Positions 17,203 through 24,795 of a stretch of DNA of 64,000 bases are shown here, in pieces (within the stretch, counting starts at the first letter, position 1; each line of letters begins with the position of its first letter). Source of the DNA: Schaalia sp. JY-X169 (GTDB taxonomy: Bacteria; Actinomycetota; Actinomycetes; Actinomycetales; Actinomycetaceae). The stretch lies in assembly GCF_014069575.1 (NCBI RefSeq), contig NZ_CP059675.1:1426001-1490000 (forward strand), read 5' to 3'. A program made the translations under genes and the position numbers. Below the pieces are notes generated by a model. It was given only the letters and a program-made list of their open reading frames with translations. It was not told where the DNA came from and ran no database searches.

Positions 17203-19089
17203 ATGATCTTGACCAGTCCTATAGAGGGCATCGTTGAGGGCAGGGCGATCCCGGCGGCCAGCTTCTCAGCCGGACCTGCAGCGGACGTTCCGGCGGGTTT
17301 GGTTGGGGTCATTACTGATTTGGCCGCGGTGGGAGCCGGTTTACCGGCGATCACTGACATCATGGGGGCGCCCAACTCGCAGGTTTTGGAGTTAGCCCAG
17401 ATTACTGCCGTGTTGGTCAAGCGCTTGCAAGCCATTGGTACCGGGTGTGCGGGAGTTCTAGATCAACGTTTGAAGAGTGGGGCCCTCCATGGTGGGGCCA
17501 TGGCCGGATTCACCGGGGGCGCTGCACTGGTACGGGACCTAACCGGTTGCAGTATTACCGAGGCCCGCGCCCGCCTCCGCCTCGCCGAAGCAACCCTGCC
17601 GCAAACCCACCCCTCCACTGACCCTGGCAGCTGCAATGACCTCGCTAGCAACGCTGCTGGCAGTGGCAGTGGCCCTGAGGTTGGCAGTGGCGGTGTTCCG
17701 GTGCGTGGCGCAACATTTGAGTTAGTAGCCTCCGCCCTTGAAACTGGGGGGCTTAGTGAAGCAGGCGCCCTCCGCATTGTTGACACTCTGACCCAACATG
17801 ACAAACGCGGTGGCACCCACACCTGGGACATGGAAGGTCAACTAGTTGGAACCGCCCTCGGCCTACCAGGTGACAACCGCAACTACCACGATGTTGCCCA
17901 ACACCTCCACAACAACAATCTCCCTACCAGAAACACCCCTACAACCACCGGCACTGACACTGACACCGGCACTGGCGCCGGCACTGGCACTGGCACTGGC
18001 ACTGGCACCGGCATCGGTTTGGGTCCTGCCAGTGTGGGTTTTAGTGGCGCTCACCTAGATGAAATACGTCGCGCCTGCAGCCAAGCAGCCGACCTCTGGG
18101 ACCCCCGCCAAATAGTTGAAGCCGACTACCACACCACCAGTAAACGTTTCCTCACCATCGGCCAAGAAGCACACGGACTCATCCCCCTACGCGCCAACCT
18201 CACCCCAGAAATCGCCGCCCACCTAGAAACCATGCTCAACACCATCACCTCCCCCAGAACACGCCACCACTGGGACCCCACCAACCAGGCCAACAGCAGC
18301 GACAACGCCCATAGCAGTGGCGACCAGGCCCACAACAGCAGCAGCGGCCCGGCCCGCACCCACTCCAGCAACAGTGGCGACCAGGCCAGCAACAGTAGTG
18401 ACAATGCTGGTGGGGTTTGGGATCAGCGCAGCCCCGCACAAAAACGCCACGACGCTTTCGCCTCCATCATCACTGTTGCCTCCACAGCCGCCACCCACAC
18501 CACCAACCTCATCAAAACCGGTCAACCCGGCACCCCCCTCCTGGGAGGATCAGGCACCGTAGTCATGATGCAAACCAGTCGCCAAGCCCTACAAAACCGG
18601 CGCCCCGGCCTCATCCACACCAACCAAGGCCCCCTCACCATCTCCAACCTCGCCATCGAACACGCCGCCTGCACCGGAGCCATCCAGTTCTACGCCACCG
18701 ACCCCCAAGGCAAAATCACCGAACTAGGCAACACCCAAAGAGTCTTCACCAACCACCAAAAACGCGTCATCCTCGCCCGCGACGGCGGCTGCATCATCCC
18801 CGGCTGCGACACCCCCGCCCAATGGTGCGAAGTCCACCACGTCACCCCCCACGCCCAAGGCGGTAAAACCCACACCGACAACGGCGTCCTCCTCTGCCAC
18901 GGACACCACCGCCACATCGAACACGGCCCCTGGAACATCCAAATGAAAAACGGGCTCCCCCAAATCAAACCACCCCACTGGAAAGACCCCACCCAAAAAT
19001 GGCAACCAACCACACGCGTCCTCCCACCCCAAACCAGCGCGCCACCAGACCAAACCAGCGCGCCACCAGATAGACACTGGGCGGCCTAG
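17203..19089 (+). CDS. DUF222 / HNH endonuclease domain protein
   Basis: This is a 628-residue member of the multi-copy actinobacterial DUF222-HNH family. An alpha-helical DUF222 region precedes a C-terminal HNH site: C-I-I-P-G-C-D-T-P, C-E-V-H-H-V-T-P-H, H-T-D-N-G-V-L-L-C and H-G-H-H-R-H-I-E-H, so both metal-binding Cys pairs and the catalytic His are intact. Two low-complexity inserts are visible, a Gly-Thr repeat (about 17950-18015) and a Ser/Asn-rich stretch (about 18285-18415). The ATG at 17203 follows GGGGGG; an upstream GTG would add 41 odd residues. The stop lies exactly at the left end of an IS3-family element. Confidence 0.85.
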   Translation: MILTSPIEGIVEGRAIPAASFSAGPAADVPAGLVGVITDLAAVGAGLPAITDIMGAPNSQVLELAQITAVLVKRLQAIGTGCAGVLDQRLKSGALHGGAMAGFTGGAALVRDLTGCSITEARARLRLAEATLPQTHPSTDPGSCNDLASNAAGSGSGPEVGSGGVPVRGATFELVASALETGGLSEAGALRIVDTLTQHDKRGGTHTWDMEGQLVGTALGLPGDNRNYHDVAQHLHNNNLPTRNTPTTTGTDTDTGTGAGTGTGTGTGTGIGLGPASVGFSGAHLDEIRRACSQAADLWDPRQIVEADYHTTSKRFLTIGQEAHGLIPLRANLTPEIAAHLETMLNTITSPRTRHHWDPTNQANSSDNAHSSGDQAHNSSSGPARTHSSNSGDQASNSSDNAGGVWDQRSPAQKRHDAFASIITVASTAATHTTNLIKTGQPGTPLLGGSGTVVMMQTSRQALQNRRPGLIHTNQGPLTISNLAIEHAACTGAIQFYATDPQGKITELGNTQRVFTNHQKRVILARDGGCIIPGCDTPAQWCEVHHVTPHAQGGKTHTDNGVLLCHGHHRHIEHGPWNIQMKNGLPQIKPPHWKDPTQKWQPTTRVLPPQTSAPPDQTSAPPDRHWAA

Positions 19090-19148
19090 GGATTTCGGAT
19101 AGTGGGCCCTCTTAGACTGGGGGCCTTACTGAAAGAGAGATCCGTAGG

Positions 19149-19439
19149 ATGACTGCATCACGAAGGCGATTTAGCCAGGAGTTCAAGGACGAGTTGTGTC
19201 AGGAGGTGATTTCTACCTCGAGGCCGATTAGGGATGTCGCTGAGGCCTATGGGGTTGGCGCTGAGACTTTGCGCAGGTGGCTGATCAAATATCGTGAGGA
19301 ACACGGCGGTAGTAACGAAGAGCTCACCTTGTCGGAGCGGGCTCGTTTGAAGGAGCTCGAGCGTGAGAATCAGGAGTTGCGGGCTGAGACGGCATTCCTA
19401 AAAAAAGCCAGCGCTTACTTCGCCAGGGAGCAGCGGTAG
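19149..19439 (+). CDS. IS3-family transposase OrfA
   Basis: A 96-residue OrfA. It has a helix-turn-helix (F-S-Q-E-F-K-D-E-L, then I-R-D-V-A-E-A-Y-G-V-G-A-E-T-L-R-R-W) and a C-terminal leucine zipper (L-K-E-L-E-R-E-N-Q-E-L-R-A-E-T-A-F-L-K-K-A). It binds the element's terminal repeats. An A7 run near its 3' end allows a -1 shift into orfB. Alone it usually acts as a regulator of transposition. Confidence 0.93.
   Translation: MTASRRRFSQEFKDELCQEVISTSRPIRDVAEAYGVGAETLRRWLIKYREEHGGSNEELTLSERARLKELERENQELRAETAFLKKASAYFAREQR
19400..19407 (+). promoter_or_regulatory. probable -1 programmed frameshift site
   Basis: AAAAAAAG (seven A, then G) lies in orfA codons 85-87. After a -1 slip the frame stays open through the orfB start at 19439 and into orfB, which would give the OrfAB fusion transposase as in other IS3 members. 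The required open overlap is visible in the sequence; the shift itself is inferred. Confidence 0.65.
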
Positions 19440-20332
19440 TGAGCAAATATGAATACATCGACTCCCAAAGAAATGATGCGTCGAACACGAACCCGGTAGT
19501 AAAGATGTGCTTGTGGTTGGAGGTGTCAACGTCGGGGTTTTATAACTGGTTGTCGCGCCCGCAGTCGGCAACCGCAGCCCGCCGAGCGGACCTAGCGGTA
19601 TGGATCCGTTCTTTCTTCGAGAAGTCGGATGGCACCTATGGGTATCGGCGTATCCATGCCGATCTGGCCTGTGAGGGTATCGAGTGTTCCCCGGAGTTGG
19701 TGCGCCAGATCATGCGACAAGAGGCATTGATACCGTGTCAGCCACGCCCATTTCGAATCACCACGCAAGCCGATGAAGACGCTGCAGCCAAGATGCCAGA
19801 CCTAGTGAAACGGGACTTCACCGCGCAGTGTCCGGGCGTGAAGTTCGTTGGCGACATTACCTACATTCATACCTGGCAAGGCTTCATCTACCTGGCTACC
19901 GTGATTGATTGCTATTCCAAGAAAGTCGTGGGCTGGTCCATCGCTGATCACATGCGTACCGAACTAGTTGAAGACGCGTTAAAGAACGCTGCAGCCACCA
20001 CCTGGATCGAACCAGACGCGATCTTCCACTCTGATAGAGGAAGCGTTTATACCTCCGCTGCTTACCGGACTCTGGTCAACCGCTTAGGGATGCGTTCCTC
20101 GATGGGTAGGACCGGGGTGTGCTGGGACAATTCATTGGCGGAATCGTTCTTCTCAGCCCTAAAGAACGAACGTGTCTACCGCACGATTTACGCCACCAAG
20201 AAGCAAGCCAGACGCGATATCATCGCCTACATTGAAGGCTTCTACAACAGCCGACGACGCCACTCCGCACTCAATTATCAATACCCCAACGACGTCCACT
20301 ACAGTTACCAACAGTCAACACTGGCAGCATAA
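19439..20332 (+). CDS. IS3-family transposase OrfB (DDE integrase)
   Basis: This 297-residue catalytic part has an N-terminal HTH_21-like region (Y-G-Y-R-R-I-H-A-D-L) and an rve core. The DDE residues appear in F-V-G-D-I-T-Y-I, F-H-S-D-R-G-S-V-Y-T-S and D-N-S-L-A-E-S-F-F-S-A-L-K-N-E. The C-terminal Y-N-S-R-R-R-H-S-A-L-N-Y is also typical. The frame is intact, so the element may be active. The GTG at 19439 overlaps the orfA stop, and most functional product would come from the -1 frameshift fusion. Confidence 0.93.
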   Translation: MSKYEYIDSQRNDASNTNPVVKMCLWLEVSTSGFYNWLSRPQSATAARRADLAVWIRSFFEKSDGTYGYRRIHADLACEGIECSPELVRQIMRQEALIPCQPRPFRITTQADEDAAAKMPDLVKRDFTAQCPGVKFVGDITYIHTWQGFIYLATVIDCYSKKVVGWSIADHMRTELVEDALKNAAATTWIEPDAIFHSDRGSVYTSAAYRTLVNRLGMRSSMGRTGVCWDNSLAESFFSALKNERVYRTIYATKKQARRDIIAYIEGFYNSRRRHSALNYQYPNDVHYSYQQSTLAA

Positions 20333-20362
20333 GAAAACCCATCAAACCGCTGTCCGAAATCC

Positions 20363-20522
20363 ACACAGCTGCCCACACGGCGCAGCCCCCGACGAAACAG
20401 GTCCGCCACCAAACCAAACCAGCCCGCCACCAAATAGACACAGTAGGGAGCCAGGCCAACAAGGCGCGCCACCAGGCAGCCAAAATGGGGCGCCACCAAC
20501 ACTGTGGGACCACGCCGCCTAA
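20363..20522 (+). pseudogene. remnant resembling the 3' tail of a DUF222/HNH gene
   Basis: Beyond the right IS end one frame reads Pro/Gln-rich repeats ending T-L-W-D-H-A-A-stop, similar in style to the HNH gene's end (T-S-A-P-P-D ... R-H-W-A-A). At the DNA level 20404-20441 matches 19040-19077 in about 35 of 38 bases. No start or body is present. It is either the tail of a second HNH copy whose body is lost or a duplication made when the IS arrived. The rest of the gap to 20655 shows nothing recognisable. Confidence 0.5.
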
Positions 20523-20655
20523 CAAAACGCCGCCACACCGGCGGGCGTGCACTGCTGATTTGTGCGAACGGGAGGCTGGGGGGCTCGCAAACTTCAGCGC
20601 AGCGTCCTAATCCTCCAGCCGCACCGCCTCGCATTCCACCAGCGGCGCCGGCTCG

Positions 20656-21381
20656 TCAGGCCGCGAGCTGTCCTATCCCCGAGCCCAGGACCGTGAACCC
20701 GCCGAGCGTCGCGAGCGCCAAGATAGCCAGGCGCGCGTACTCCGCCGGAACATGCTTCGCTGATAGCATGCCCGCCACCGTGCCCACCAGCGCCGCTCCA
20801 GCCGCCGCAATCACCACTTCCGGCTCCCAGTGCGAGACACCCAGCGACGCGACCGTGCCGACACCCACCATGAAGAAGACAACCTGTAGCGTCCCCCGCG
20901 TCGCCGTGGCATCCCACCCCGAATTGACCGCATAGATCGCCGCCGGAGGCCCGCCGGTGCCAGAGAGCATGTTCAACAAAGAAGTCAGTGAGCCCGCAAG
21001 CACAGCTCCCCTCTTCCCGACCAGCTTCGTCGATGAGAAGCCGAAGTAGAGCAATGCAACGGACACCAAAATGAGAACTCCGCACACCACCATCAAGACC
21101 GATTGATCCAATGCGCGCAAGCCTATTGCCAGTGGAGGAGACAACACCAGTGCCGTCCCACCCATAATGAGCGCTCTCGACCAGTGGATTCCCGCGCGGT
21201 TCTGCCACCCCACCGCCAACATCATGGGTACAGAGATCAACGTCAGCAGCATGATTGATGGCTCCCGGCCAAGCACAGAAACCAAGATGCCGCCAGCAAT
21301 GAGTCCCAGGCCCGTACCAGCGACAGCCTGAGCAAAACAACCCACTAGGACAGCTACGGCAATAGCAATGATCGACAACAT
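20656..21381 (-). CDS. TauE/SafE-family membrane permease
   Basis: The 241-residue protein has eight predicted membrane segments in two repeats, each opening with the family motif: G-C-F-A-Q-A-V-A-G-T-G-L-G-L near the start and L-N-M-L-S-G-T-G-G-P-P at about 125-135. TauE/SafE proteins are thought to export sulfite or organosulfur anions, though many members have no known substrate. It stands alone between the HNH/IS region and the VOC gene. Confidence 0.85.
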   Translation of the reverse strand: MLSIIAIAVAVLVGCFAQAVAGTGLGLIAGGILVSVLGREPSIMLLTLISVPMMLAVGWQNRAGIHWSRALIMGGTALVLSPPLAIGLRALDQSVLMVVCGVLILVSVALLYFGFSSTKLVGKRGAVLAGSLTSLLNMLSGTGGPPAAIYAVNSGWDATATRGTLQVVFFMVGVGTVASLGVSHWEPEVVIAAAGAALVGTVAGMLSAKHVPAEYARLAILALATLGGFTVLGSGIGQLAA

Positions 21382-21434
21382 TCCTCCCGAACCAGCCTAT
21401 CGCGAGGAGACCGAACGATTAATCCGCGACCAAG

Positions 21435-22304
21435 TCACCGCCCCAGAAGCTCATTGATGTCAATCTTCTTCATCTCCAAGAGACGCTGGTACGCGCCAGC
21501 AGCAGCCATCATGTCATCAATCCGCTCGGGCACGATCTGCCAACTCAACCCGAACTGATCTACACACCACCCGCAAGCCTCGGCTTCAGGGACCTTGCTC
21601 AGACCATCCCAGTAATAGTCAATCTCAGCCTGATCCACGCACTCCACCATCAGTGAGACCCCCGGCGAGAATGACCACTGCGGGTCGTTTCCATCCATGG
21701 CAATGAACCACTGATACAACAAGACGAACTCCGCGTACATGAGCTGACCCGCCAGGCTGCCGGCGTCATCCGGGTAGGGCTCAGTCAGTGCCCGCTTGCC
21801 GCGGAACAGTGAGGTATAGAAGTTGACCGCTTCGTCAGCATGCCCCTGCTGGGGCCCGCAGAAGAGTATGTTGGGCATGATCCGAGGACGATCCTGGTCC
21901 GACGTGATCAACTGCCACGACACCCCGTACTTGTCTTCAACCCACGCATACTGCGGACTGAATGGGTAGCTGTCGAGTGGCATAAGTTCCTTACCGCCCT
22001 CGACCAAGTTGGCGTGCAAGTTGCGCAGCTGGTGTGCCTCGCCGGGTTCAAAGCGCACGAAAAATGACACTGTTGGGTTGGGGCGGAACTCCTCGCCGGC
22101 GTTGATAGCGATGAAACGAAAACCGGCAATCTCAAACTCAATCGTTAGAATCTCGCCTGCGAAAGGAACCTGGAAGTCTAGGAGCCCCTCGGTTGGATAG
22201 TGTTCGGTCGCAAGGACCTTGAAGTCAGGGAAAGCCCGCCCGTAGAAGCCAACCGCTTCTTCAGCATTTGCCGTGAACCACAGGTTGGGAACGATCCGCT
22301 GCAT
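21435..22304 (-). CDS. double VOC (PhnB/3-dmu-9_3-mt-like) protein
   Basis: The 289-residue protein holds two tandem VOC modules. The first begins M-Q-R-I-V-P-N-L-W-F-T-A-N-A-E-E-A-V-G-F-Y, the second I-M-P-N-I-L-F-C-G-P-Q-Q-G-H-A-D-E-A-V-N-F-Y, and both contain the D-x-F/Y-G-V/L-S-W-Q strand typical of PhnB-like proteins. No catalytic function is established for this type. The ATG at 22304 follows GGAGGA and matches the family start; the longer frame upstream is spurious. Confidence 0.87.
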   Translation of the reverse strand: MQRIVPNLWFTANAEEAVGFYGRAFPDFKVLATEHYPTEGLLDFQVPFAGEILTIEFEIAGFRFIAINAGEEFRPNPTVSFFVRFEPGEAHQLRNLHANLVEGGKELMPLDSYPFSPQYAWVEDKYGVSWQLITSDQDRPRIMPNILFCGPQQGHADEAVNFYTSLFRGKRALTEPYPDDAGSLAGQLMYAEFVLLYQWFIAMDGNDPQWSFSPGVSLMVECVDQAEIDYYWDGLSKVPEAEACGWCVDQFGLSWQIVPERIDDMMAAAGAYQRLLEMKKIDINELLGR

Positions 22305-22429
22305 GGATTCCTCCGGTCTATCGCGCGGGCACAGTACACACAGCCAATTGTCCACCAGCCCATGCGGTCCGTGAAGGATGACCACCCGGTGTCCAACCCG
22401 GGGAAAGTCGACGGCAGTAGACTCTGGAC

Positions 22430-23077
22430 ATGACACCAGAATCGATCGCCGAAGCCAAGATAGGCTATGGCGTCGAGCGTCCCAAAGCATTCATTGATGC
22501 GGTAGTCGCCATCGCACTTACCTTGCTGATCCTGCCGCTCATGGACAGTTTGGGAGACGCAGCACGCAGCGGCGACGACACGCTCACATGGCTCGTGGGC
22601 CAGCGTGGGCAAATCACCAGCTTTCTGATCAGTTTCGTGTTGATCATGATGTTTTGGATGATCAACCTGAGGTTGTTCTCGGTTGTAGAACGGGTCACCG
22701 AACCACTCCTGTGGCTGCTCGCAGGCTGGGTACTGACCATAGTTTGGCTCCCGATCGCAACCGCGATTGCGGGGCGAATGGCAGATGACGACATTCTCGC
22801 GAGAGTCCTCTACATCGGAAGTCTGATCCTGACTTCTCTCATGTCACTGGCAGTGCGGCTCTACGTCCGCAATCATCCGCACCTGCGTACCGGCGGGGAC
22901 CAGGAAGTCACTAATGGTGCCGCGATTGACATCTCTCTGGTCTTTCTTTTTACAGTCGCACTTGTGTTAGCAGTGGTTTTCCCTGTCGTTGGCTACTACT
23001 CGCTATTCGTCATGCTCCTGTCAGACCCGGTTCAAAGGATCGTTCGCCGATTGATGCCCCCACAAAGGACCGCATAG
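22430..23077 (+). CDS. TMEM175/DUF1211 family membrane protein
   Basis: A 215-residue protein with about six transmembrane helices. The N-terminal R-P-K-A-F-I-D-A-V-V-A-I-A-L-T-L-L-I-L-P corresponds to the family filter-helix motif (F-S-D-x-V-x-A-I-x-x-T-L-L) of TMEM175-type potassium channels. Bacterial members usually have one such repeat per subunit, as here. Ile replaces the usual Ser of the motif, so channel activity is uncertain. It is divergent from the VOC gene. Confidence 0.78.
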   Translation: MTPESIAEAKIGYGVERPKAFIDAVVAIALTLLILPLMDSLGDAARSGDDTLTWLVGQRGQITSFLISFVLIMMFWMINLRLFSVVERVTEPLLWLLAGWVLTIVWLPIATAIAGRMADDDILARVLYIGSLILTSLMSLAVRLYVRNHPHLRTGGDQEVTNGAAIDISLVFLFTVALVLAVVFPVVGYYSLFVMLLSDPVQRIVRRLMPPQRTA

Positions 23078-23320
23078 CGTTGGCTCTAGGCTTGCCGACG
23101 CACCAGCTAAAACCCGTGCAGGTTCGTCAGTAAGCGGCGGAGTGTCTGGGTCGAGAACGTCCTTTACCGCGGTGGGATCAGTGACGTCGGTGCTTTGAGG
23201 GAATCCAGCACTGGATCCCGCGCGGACCATGACCCTAACGGCTGCCCCTCGTTGAACCAGCTCATCAACCACAAGTCGTCCGATGCTGCCGGAAGCGCCA
23301 ATGACAAGTACGGAGTTCAC
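23021..23320 (-). pseudogene. remnant of an NmrA-like SDR oxidoreductase
   Basis: From the GTG at 23320 the frame reads V-N-S-V-L-V-I-G-A-S-G-S-I-G-R-L-V-V-D-E-L, a perfect Rossmann opening of NAD(P)H-binding SDR proteins. After about 40 residues it jumps to P-P-L-T-D-E-P-A-R-V, which looks like the usual C-terminal end of this family, and then reads into the TMEM175 gene. More than half of the normal 210-250 residues are missing, so this is a deletion derivative and not a working enzyme. Confidence 0.65.
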
Positions 23321-23384
23321 GTCTGGATGCGGATTATGCTCTGAACGCTTTATGGGTCCGGCCCAGGAACTGCTAGTCCACCCA

Positions 23385-23868
23385 TCAGCGGTGCATGCCA
23401 ACAGCTGCCTCGACCTCTGGGTTAGCGGGGAGGTTCATGACCTGGTAAGAGAACTCCATCTCCCCTACTTCTGGATGATTCACCCATTTCAGGCCCGCTC
23501 GGTGGTGCCTCACATCGTGTTGATCCCAGCGGACCCTGAAGTCTTCACTGCGTTCAACGAGCTCCTCTATGAGGGCTGCCAGCACCTCATCGTCGGGGTT
23601 CTGCCCCAAATAGTTTCGAAGCGTGGCGGCTATTGCATCGGCGTTCTCTTCCCAGTCTGGGAAGAAGCCTCTGGATGCAGGGTTGAGGAAAGTGAACCGT
23701 GCAGTGTTCTATTTGTTGTCAGGGTCACCAAGCAGAGGTGCATAGAGAGCACGTCCAAGGGAGTTTGCCGCCACAAAGTCGGCGGGTTCTAGGGGTCAGT
23801 GCAACAGGATTTATTCAACCACTTCGGCGGGAACGCAGGAAATCTCCAACTTCGGCTTTCAGCTCCAT
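23385..23868 (-). pseudogene. remnant of an MmyB-type XRE transcriptional regulator
   Basis: Reading the minus strand, the ATG at 23868 gives M-E-L-K-A-E-V-G-D-F-L-R-S-R-R-S-G-stop, the usual first residues of MmyB-like regulators. After a gap the frame resumes as A-D-F-V-A-A-N-S-L-G-R-A-L-Y-A-P-L-L, then a TAG at 23709-23711, then T-A-R-F-T-F-L-N-P-A-S-R-G-F-F-P-D-W and R-W-D-Q-H-D-V-R-H-H to a stop at 23385. The helix-turn-helix and half of the ligand domain are deleted. The neighbouring SDR remnant is a common genetic partner of such regulators. Confidence 0.75.
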
Positions 23869-24021
23869 GCCCCCACGCTACTCGAATCACGGCGTGCCTG
23901 ACCTTTACCTGGATTTTGCGGTGTCCGCCCAGAGGGGCGCCAGCGGTGAGAATCTGTTGACGTGCCAACGGGTTCCGCGTAGCTTCAAATCATTCAACCA
24001 CGTCGGAAAGGCACATAAATC

Positions 24022-24795
24022 ATGGGCGGATTGCCACTACACCCCCTGGTCGTTCACGCGCCCGTTGTTCTGATTCCACTGTCTGCCCTTGCCCTTGTGC
24101 TACTGATCTTCGTTCGCAAGTGGCGCCCCCACTACGCGTGGCTGGCCGTGGCGGGATTGGTCGTCGGCACCCTTGGTGCTGTCGCAGCAGTCCTGACCGG
24201 AAATGCCTTCGCAGAAACCATTGGCCTACCTGCCCGCCACGCAACCCTGGGAACGATTCTGGTGTGGACAGCCGCTGCGCTCAGTGTCTCCGCGATCGTC
24301 TGGTGGCTTCTGCAACATCAAGAGCGCGACAATGAGCAGGAGTCCCGCATCGTCTGGGCGTCCTCAATCGTCACCGTGGTCCTAGTTGTGGCAACCCTGA
24401 TCTTCACCGTGCTGACCGGACACAGCGGGGCGGAAGCAGCGTGGGGCGGCACGACTTCGCAATCAGAGAGCACAGCCGTCGAGGACGAGCAAGCAACCGT
24501 CGAGGACGCGCCAGCGGGTTCCGAGTCTTCATCTGACCCGCAGTCAGCCTCCGACACGACGGGAACGTTCACCGCAGCGCAGGTTGCGCAGAACTCAGAC
24601 GCCACTTCGTGCTGGGCCTCCGTCGACGGATCCGTTTACGACCTCACCGAGTGGATTTCAGAACACCCCGGCGGATCTCGAGAAATCGAAGCGCTGTGCG
24701 GCACCGACGCCACCGCAGCATTCCAGCGCCAGCACGGCAGCAACGCCGAAGCACAGCGTGAACTGGCAGGCTTCAAGATCGGCGAGTTGGGGTAG
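24022..24795 (+). CDS. DUF2231 membrane protein fused to cytochrome b5-like domain
   Basis: This 257-residue protein has an N-terminal DUF2231-like membrane part with four helices and conserved histidines (L-P-L-H-P-L-V-V-H-A-P at 4-14, H73 in A-R-H-A-T-L-G). An acidic Ser/Glu linker spans about 145-182. The C-terminal domain has the cytochrome b5 pattern: C-W-A-S-V-D-G-S-V-Y-D-L-T-E-W, E-H-P-G-G (heme ligand His215) and Q-R-Q-H-G-S (second ligand His238). The tail should face the outside, which suggests a membrane-anchored electron carrier. It has no operon partner, and its 3' end overlaps the transglutaminase gene. Confidence 0.85.
   Translation: MGGLPLHPLVVHAPVVLIPLSALALVLLIFVRKWRPHYAWLAVAGLVVGTLGAVAAVLTGNAFAETIGLPARHATLGTILVWTAAALSVSAIVWWLLQHQERDNEQESRIVWASSIVTVVLVVATLIFTVLTGHSGAEAAWGGTTSQSESTAVEDEQATVEDAPAGSESSSDPQSASDTTGTFTAAQVAQNSDATSCWASVDGSVYDLTEWISEHPGGSREIEALCGTDATAAFQRQHGSNAEAQRELAGFKIGELG

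Larger units (their letters stand above)
19090..20362 (+). mobile_element. IS3-family insertion sequence
   Basis: The element is about 1.27 kb and carries orfA and orfB. Its ends are a 16-bp imperfect inverted repeat: GGATTTCGGATAGTGG at 19090-19105 and the complement of CCGCTGTCCGAAATCC at 20347-20362, with 14 of 16 positions matching. The flanking trinucleotides (TAG and ACA) differ, so I see no target duplication. The left end touches the stop codon of the HNH gene, and a 38-bp stretch of that gene's tail recurs beyond the right end. Confidence 0.85.

Noticed and set aside
19087-20365. target-site duplication around the IS3 element
   Set aside because: The bases flanking the inverted repeats (TAG and ACA) differ, so no duplication can be claimed.
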